A stretch of 64,000 nt of DNA from Massospora cicadina (taxonomy: Eukaryota > Entomophthoromycota > Entomophthoromycetes > Entomophthorales > Entomophthoraceae), in assembly GCA_022478985.1 (NCBI GenBank), contig JAKSZP010014540.1, positions 124,001-188,000 of the forward strand, given 5' to 3'. The translations under genes were made by a program, and so were the position numbers. Below are positions 57,598 through 64,000 of the stretch, in pieces (position 1 is the stretch's first letter; every line of letters starts with the position of its first letter). The notes beneath the pieces were generated by a model. It made no database searches, was not told where the DNA came from, and saw nothing but the letters and a program-made list of their open reading frames with translations.

Positions 57598-58340
57598 CAT
57601 TATGAATGAGGAAATTGGTATCAGTGATCTGTTAGTGAACAAAGATTTACAGGATCAACTGTATCAGGTGGTCAATTTGGGCATAAACACAGTGACCAGA
57701 TCTGGGGCAAAAAATGACCCTGAGATAATCAAGGAGGTTGCCCGTCCATATGCCAACAACTGGCAGACAAGAATTGAGCCACTGAGAATCCTAATGAATT
57801 GTCTGAAGTCCGATTAGGTGAGGCAAACCTGTTGATCCCCCTCAGCATGATAAAGGAATTGTTTCCTGATCTATCAGCACAAATTATTTACACCCTCGAT
57901 TTGGCTGATAACACTGCTATACACTCAGTAAACACTATCTTACAATACTCAGAGTGTATGTATATAGACATTCAATTAAATCAAGTTTGGGTGAGGGCGA
58001 TTGTCAACAGCGGAGCGCCCATTAACATTATCTCGACCAATCTGGTAAAGGAGATGAAAATTTCACCTGAAATGGAACACAAGAAGGAGTATGGGACAGC
58101 TGGGCTGAATACCACCATCTCATGTGGAGTGTATAGCACTTTGCCACTATGATTCAGGTACTTGGTGGTATCTGTTCCAGCAATAGTTTTGGTCAACTAA
58201 AACTATGACATTCTGATTGGGATGGAATTTCTACGCAAGTATGGAGCTAAATGTAACTTTGAGGATAAAACATTGACCATATTGGGTCAGACGTTATTAT
58301 TGGTATATCATAAGGATGGAGAAGCTCCATTGAATAGGAG
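57598..58340 (+). pseudogene. aspartic protease of element C
   Basis: QVWVRAIVNSGAPINIISTNLVKEMKIS: the catalytic Asp is Asn (58006-58008). KKEYGTAGLNTTISCGVYSTLPL follows as in D, then a stop at 58150 and NYDILIGMEFLRKYG near 58202. Preceding frames (57413-57817, 57799-58152) overlap through a frameshift. Confidence 0.78.
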
Positions 58341-58799
58341 AAAAACTTCATCAATAAAATATACAATGATGGCATTATCCCAATTTGATACCAATTAGTT
58401 GGTCAGAAGCAATGAGAAATGCTGACGGAGATTCTAGAGAACCAGGGAATTTCACTGAGGATCAAGAATGAGACGACCATACTGCCAGGATCGCAGATGA
58501 TAGTCGACATGGGGTTGATTTTGGAGATACCTGAGCTGTTGTATGGGGAGGTCAGAAGCCCCTGGAAGAAGTCCAGAGTAGATCCATGTGTGGCTCCTGG
58601 GATACTATGCTGGGCCATGGTTAAATTCGTGTTCTCCTGGCGAATTTAAGTGAAAAACTGATGAAGATAAGGAAGAATAAGATCACTACATTTGTTTATC
58701 TAATACCAATAGTCAAATTGAGGAGATTCCACGATTTTGGGACTCTTGATGAGATGGGATTACCAGCAGGGGTAACTGAGAGTATCAACCTATTGTTTT

Positions 58800-59600
58800 A
58801 ATAAGAGCAACTCGCTGATCTGACAGAAGTCCAGAAAGATGAGTTGCTTGAATTGTTCAAAAAGTATCAAGAAGTATTCGCTCAGGATGATCACAATTTG
58901 GGATGCGCAAGGGATGTGATCCACAAGGTCGACACTGGGGAAAATTTGCTGATCAGGATGAGATTGATTTGATAGTCAAAAGTGGACGAAGCAGTAGTGG
59001 AAGATGAAATCAGCAAACTAGTGAAGCATGGGCTTCTAGTTCCATCGTCAAGTCCAGGGCAAGTCTGATTCTAATTGTGAAGAAAAAGGATGGCTCCAAT
59101 TGGGTGGTGATAAACTACCAAAATCTGAATAAGTTATGAAGAAGGATTTGTACCCCTACTAAGAATCAACGATGCGCTAGATCAATTGGGAGAAGTGAAG
59201 TATTTTTCTGAGATAGATCTGATCTCAGGATAATGCAAATCGATTTGTCAAAAGAAGACCAAGAAAAATGTGCGATTATTACCGCGCAAGAGCTGCCCAA
59301 CTGATGAGGATGCCCCAGGGTCTATGCAATGCGCCTGCAACGGTTCAGAGGGCCAGGGACGCTATACTGAGCGACTTGAAGTTGTCATGCGTCCTGGTGT
59401 ACTTGGATGATATCAATGTGTCAGTAGGAAGTTTACTGATCACTACACATTTGGAATAAGCACTCAAGAGACTGTCCACGGCTAACTTGAAGATTGAGCC
59501 GAGGAAGTGTCACTTCTTCAAAAAAAGTAAAAATATCTGTGATTCGTGATCAACTCTAGTGGATTTCAGCTGTAAGCCCATAAGATTGAAGCCATCGAAC
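58800..59600 (+). pseudogene. reverse transcriptase of element C
   Basis: LFKKYQEVFAQDDHNLGCARDVIHKVDTG (near 58853) is the N-terminal boundary as in A and D. SLILIVKKKDGSNWVVINYQNLNK (near 59068) is the fingers. MPQGLCNAPATVQRARDAILSDLKLSCVLVYLDDIN holds the intact catalytic YLDD at 59400-59411. KIEPRKCHFFKK follows. The frame is broken by several small indels. Confidence 0.8.
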
Positions 59601-59829
59601 GGTTGGCTGTTCTGAATAGTTTCTGAGACATCCAAGTGTAATTTGTAATGGTTGGATACTAAAGAATTATTCAGGACTTCGCCTGAATATCCAAGCCCTT
59701 ATTCCATCTGGTGAAGGATCCAAAAAAAGGATTCATATGAAATGAGGAAGTGTAGGAATCCTTTAATGAGCTACGCCAATACCTAATTATCTCTGATTTT
59801 GAAATATCTGAATTTCAATTAAGAGTTTA

Positions 59830-60250
59830 TTATACAAACCAATTCTTTGTTGATGACGATCAGTGCTGTACTAAGCCAAGTAGATGAACTTGGGGACGAA
59901 CATCTGGTGGCATATGTGAACTGGACACTCTTAGCTGCTGAGAGGAACTACACTGTAACTAGCGTGAATGCTTTGTGGTCAATTACGCCTGTAAGCAGTT
60001 TCAGGTTTACATCTACAGAACGTACTTTAAAGTGGTGACAAACCACTCCTCGCTTCATTGGCTCCACAATTTGAGAGAACCAGAAGGACGACTGACCTGA
60101 TGGGCACTTAAGCTACAGGCTTACAATTATTAGATTGTCCACCAAGTGAGGGCTACTCACCAGAATGAAGATGGCTTATAATGGTAACCAATGATCCAGA
60201 TGGTATACCCGCAGGTGGATGAGTTATTCCAGATAATTGTCAATGGAGAA
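59830..60250 (+). pseudogene. RNase H of element C
   Basis: SAVLSQVDELGDEHLVAYVNWTLLAAERNYTVT (59847-60038), then a frameshift and QVYIYRTYFKVVTNHSSLHWLHNLREPEGRLT (TDH changed to TNH) near 60004-60095. Would remove the RNA template. Inactive. Confidence 0.75.
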
Positions 60251-60291
60251 ATGGTGAATGAGCCCTGAGAAATTAAGATGTGCTTTGAAAA

Positions 60292-61450
60292 GTGACGGAA
60301 AACACCGAGACCATTCATAGACAAGTGTTTAAGATAATTAATGGGAAGTGGTTACTATTCCTGAAGCTGCCGGAAAGAGCAGCTATTGTTCAAGCTGCTC
60401 ATAAGGTTGTTGGGTTATGGAGGCCTGAAAAAACAACTAATCTTATTCACCAGTACTACTGGGAGTCAATCAATTATGATGTCACCAACTATCTAGCTTG
60501 TTTTTTGGAGTGCCAGCTGCACAAGCCACATAATAATACAACTGGATACTGACTGGTTCGCCCTGGATTTGCCTGGCATACGGTGTCCATCAATGTGATG
60601 GGACCACTGATGATGAGCACAGGGGGAGTCAAGTACATAATAGTTGCTATTGACCATCTAGTGAGATAGGTCGAGATGAAGGTCCTGGAGAAAGTAGATG
60701 ATACCAGCACCGCAAAGTTCATCCTTGATCAGGTAGTATATCAACATGGATGGCCGCATATCCTACTTAGTGATAATAGGACAAATTTCACATCTCATGT
60801 GATCTCATGACTGAATGAGATAATGGGGATCAGAGGAGTTGTGTCTGTAACCTACTGGCCAGAGCTGAATGGACTGGTAGAACAAGTGAATGGAACGCTG
60901 GCCACAATGATGAGGAAGAAGTTGCAAGAAGAACTTCCGTGTGGGAAACATACCTGAGTTCAGTGATGTTTGCCAAAAATATCAGTCATTGTACGGTGAC
61001 AGGAAAAATGCTGTTTGAGTTTCTATATGAGGAAGGCCACGTTGCCGCTGATTTTATATTTGGTGGTGGAACCAACATTGGAGATGTGTGCCAAACAGTA
61101 CTTGAACTGATAGATAAATATCCTAATTGAGATGCAATCACAAGCATTTGATACTATGTTGAATAAAAGGATACAAGCAAAATTTATGGTTGATAAGAAC
61201 TGACCAGCCTTAGCAGAATATAAATAGGCAAAAGAGTTGCCTATTGCGATATGCATGGTTTTGGAAAAGAAAAAAACTGGATGCATTGTGGTTGGGTCCA
61301 TTTGAGATTATTGCCAAGATGGCAACTGACGCCTACTCCATCAAGAATCTCTTGGATGGAAGAGTTGTAAATCGAGTCCATGATAAGTATTTTAAGCTAT
61401 GGATCAATGAAAAAAACAAAAGAGTTCCCAAAGGATCAATGAACCATTAA
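60292..61450 (+). pseudogene. integrase of element C
   Basis: Zinc-binding part: AAHKVVGLWRPEKTTNLIHQYYWESINYDVTNYLACFLECQLHK (60292-60552; one His replaced). Core: VSINVMGP (first Asp replaced by Asn at 60592-60594), LLSDNRTNFTSHV (second Asp intact, near 60766), NGLVEQVNG (Glu intact, near 60874). C-terminal (61244-61450): KLDALWLGPFEIIAKMATDAYSIKNLLDGRVVNRVHDKYFK. Lesions include stops near 60550, 60667 and 60808. Confidence 0.8.
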
Positions 61451-63470
61451 GTTAGTCATGTCTGGGTGATTAGATCAAGTCTGAAAAAGGACCTCTGAAC
61501 CAATCTATATGGTCAAGTCCAAAAAAGGACCTCTGAATCATAGAAAATTGGTAGGTTTAAGAATACCTAGGACCCAGTTTGGGGGAAAAATAAAGAAAGA
61601 TGGACCGCTGAAATGAAACAAGGTCAAGTCCCATGGAAAAAGAAGAAAAGAAATAAAAGATTGCTAAAAGATATTGAAAAATTATAAACCACATAGAAAA
61701 AACCAATATATTTTTATTTTTTTATCTTTTACTGATTATCCTCAATATGGGGATGATTCCGCCTATGTCGCCTCTTGGGGGAGGGAAAATGGATCTCATT
61801 AGGTATGAATAGCCCGTCAAAATCTATGTGAGATCGGAAGCTAGTGAGGGATAGACCTACATGAAACCAAGTTCTTTGAGTGGACACAGATCACTGTGAT
61901 AAAGTGTCTAGGCGAAGGGAAATTGAGATGTCAGAAGAAGCCAATCGTGAAACCCCAGAGTGGGGAGGGAAGCAACAGTATAGAAAGAGGCAGTTGGCAA
62001 ATAACCCCACGTAATCCTGATATAGTACTGGAGCTGGAAGATTAGTCTCGAGCACCTGTCAATGGGCTTTGTCAAGAAAACTGGACATTTGGGCTGGCAG
62101 TGAACAAGGGATACTGGACAGGGGTTACAAAATCATGCTCCCTATTAAAGTCATCAGCGGGAGATACCAATGGGAGTGCCAGAAAGGAGATAGTCATTCA
62201 AGGAGTGAATGTCATCCTGCAGGTGACAACTACAAGCTTCTTGGAAGCTGAAGTGGAAAGAATGATGGAACCTGGGGAGGCTGGAAGCTTTATGGCCCAA
62301 CTTCAAAGAACTTGGATAGCAAACCGAAGAGCATAAGCAGCGATATCTCAATCTAGGATATTCTCAATATCAGAGGGATTCAGCACTAGGGATAAAGCCT
62401 CAGTGACTTAGGACTTCAATTCTGCGTAGGGAAGTTTGAAATGAATACTGTTGCCTATGGTGAGATCAGTAGCACAAGACAGCGGGTTTGTAGTATTGTT
62501 TAAGTCAGAAGAGGAACTCAGGAAGCAAGTCCAACTTGGCAAGAAAGGAGCGATCAAGAGCGAAGGGCATAATTTCAGGAGCATCCATAATGATGTTCAG
62601 TGCATATGCAAAAGGAGCCAATTACAGGAGAACTTCGAAATCCAACTCTGGAAAAGATGACAGAGGGAGAATTAGCCGCAAGTCGTTAAAAATGATCTCT
62701 AGCTTGGTTTCTGAAGGGATAGTTATCATTTCTGGTAGCTCCATGGAAGGACTAGCCGCTGGTGCCAGACTAGGCGTATGAGTCCAGGAAGGACCATAGA
62801 AGATTTTCTGGTGTGCATCCCAACTCATCTGCTGGAAGAGCTGAAGATCTTGATCAGACAAACTGTTTAGTAACTGTTGGTACCACAACTCAGAATTTAA
62901 CATATGAGCTGGATAAGGGGGGATGTCAGACTTATATGGAAGTCGACTTTATGCACTCTACAATCCATTAAACTCCAATTTTGGAGAAATTAATCTCAAA
63001 ATTAATGGGATAAGCTCTCCAAGAGAAGAATTAAAAATGACATGAGCTAAGAGGTTATGAGAGAAAAATAACAAGGGCAAACATAAATGAGCATTCTTAA
63101 TTGATCCGTGAAACAAACATTGATGGCAAGAGTCTCCTGTCTAGGAAGAGGAGAAATCAGGAAATTGAGGATGCTGGACCAAGAAGCCTGAATATGACAG
63201 CAGTTCATATGCCCTGATGGGGGAAAACTGGATCCTGAGACTAATATTGTCACGAGTAAATCAATCAGCCTGGCATGACAGTAGTTTGTGGGGACCACGC
63301 TCTGAGTAGGTGGTAGAAAGGAGAGGAGGAAGAGAGCTGCATGCCAAAGGTCGTTCATAGCAGCGTTGAGTATAGACAATTGTACTCTACTTGATTAAAT
63401 AAAGTACTTGACCAATTGTCCAAAGTGGTGATCTTATGCCCTGGTCCTTTTCTTGCTGGAAATCTAGGCA
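61451..63470. other. 2-kb tail of element C between integrase and 3' LTR
   Basis: No gag-pol motif is seen. Purine-rich segments lie near 61774 (TTGGGGGAGGGAAAA) and 61957. On the minus strand an open frame of 93 codons (62903-62622) has DQDLQLFQQMSWDAHQ and a Pro/Ser-rich stretch. Shorter minus-strand frames lie at 63379-63047 and 62351-62154. I recognise none. It may be an extra antisense or non-coding region, or an eroded insert. The corresponding region in element D is only about 300 bp. Confidence 0.4.
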
Positions 63471-63481
63471 AGAGGGGGATG
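63470..63481 (+). other. polypurine tract of element C
   Basis: AAGAGGGGGATG lies directly before the LTR start (TGTTGGG at 63482), nearly identical to the tract of element D. Confidence 0.8.
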
Positions 63482-64000
63482 TGTTGGGATTTTTGCCCAT
63501 ATTCCCAGCCTGCTAGATTACCAAAAATCGCTAGGGAATAATTCCCTAATGCGAGGTAAATTGGAAATTGTTTGACCTTGATTTCAGAGTAACTATGTTT
63601 GGGGGATTTTAGATATTCGCCTTGTTGTATCCATTGTGATTGATACGGAAGAATGCTTAAGATCTCATTGGGTGGGGTTGCTGACGAAATAGAGGCATCT
63701 GATAGTGATTAACTATCAGGTGTACCAATTGGGATCAGTCGGGTTTAATCATTCAACTGATTGGGAATGCAAGTAGTAAGTTGCGAGGCGAGTGATGCCA
63801 CAGGCAACTAGAAAATCAATCAGTTGGTTCATGACCTGCTTAATGGGTAACAAGTTCAATTACATAAGCAGGTCACTAGCCAAATATGGTTGGTTTTCTT
63901 GGATTGAGAGGAAAAGATTAGGGACACATTTTCGGACTCTTTTTGTTTAGGTCTCAAGGATGTCCAATAATGGAACCATAGCTAGGATGGGGAAGACCAT
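63482..64000 (+). repeat. 3' LTR of element C, cut by the window edge
   Basis: TGTTGGGATTTTTGCCCATATTCCCAGCC onward matches 35744-36260 almost throughout, including GATAGTGATTAACTATCAGGTG, GGCGAGTGATGCCAC and AAATATGGTTGGTTTTCTTGG. 519 of an expected 1.1 kb are visible. Confidence 0.92.

Noticed and set aside
1..64000. CRISPR array, prophage or bacterial operon
   Set aside because: No spaced direct repeats of that type, no ribosome-binding-site-led gene strings; all elements are eukaryotic retroelements or mariner.

Overview
This window is eukaryotic repeat DNA. I see no intact host gene, rRNA or tRNA gene, CRISPR array or prokaryotic-style operon. Almost every coding trace belongs to a transposable element broken by stops and frameshifts. 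The mix (Ty3/gypsy LTR elements including a chromodomain type, non-LTR elements with zinc-knuckle ORF1 proteins, tRNA-like SINEs) fits a repeat-bloated genome. A filamentous fungus, perhaps a basidiomycete such as a rust, is my best guess, but this is a weak inference. The one mariner element has an animal-type transposase.

Layout. 1-1607: a decayed, unidentified minus-strand gene running off the left edge. 2374-3990: end of a gypsy element (integrase, G-run, LTR-like tail). 4130-7950: a chromodomain gypsy remnant. 8330-8640: a short tandem repeat. 9062-11660: a 1.9-kb ORF1-only 'half-LINE' (called X) inside an older copy. 11661-16275: AT-rich DNA with a SINE, a 23-bp retro-insertion, a tandem array of about 75 bp per unit, a second SINE and a complete 1.3-kb mariner. 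16276-18223: X copy 2. 18224-24371: AT-rich DNA with another SINE and X copy 3.

24372 to the right edge is one nested insertion, solved from target-site duplications (TSDs). X copy 4 is split by a minus-strand LINE (24712-30708) and then by LTR element A (from 31007). A contains a SINE and is split in its reverse transcriptase by LTR element C (from 35744). C is split in gag by a plus-strand LINE (36979-42275) and by minus-strand LTR element B (42328-56395). B is split in RNase H by LTR element D (44617-52479). C resumes at 56401 and its 3' LTR runs off the edge. The missing ends of A and X copy 4 should lie beyond 64000.

How the elements relate. The two LINEs carry ORF1 plus endonuclease/reverse transcriptase and would be the enzyme source. 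The X elements share ORF1 homology and a 3' end with the plus-strand LINE but have no reverse transcriptase. The two SINE families have 3' ends resembling one LINE each. This looks like a parasite network borrowing LINE machinery through shared tails. The four resolved LTR elements A-D share a TGGTGCT primer-binding start. Many lost catalytic residues are Asp-to-Asn or Glu-to-Lys, the pattern expected from G-to-A transitions (cytosine deamination or RIP-like decay).
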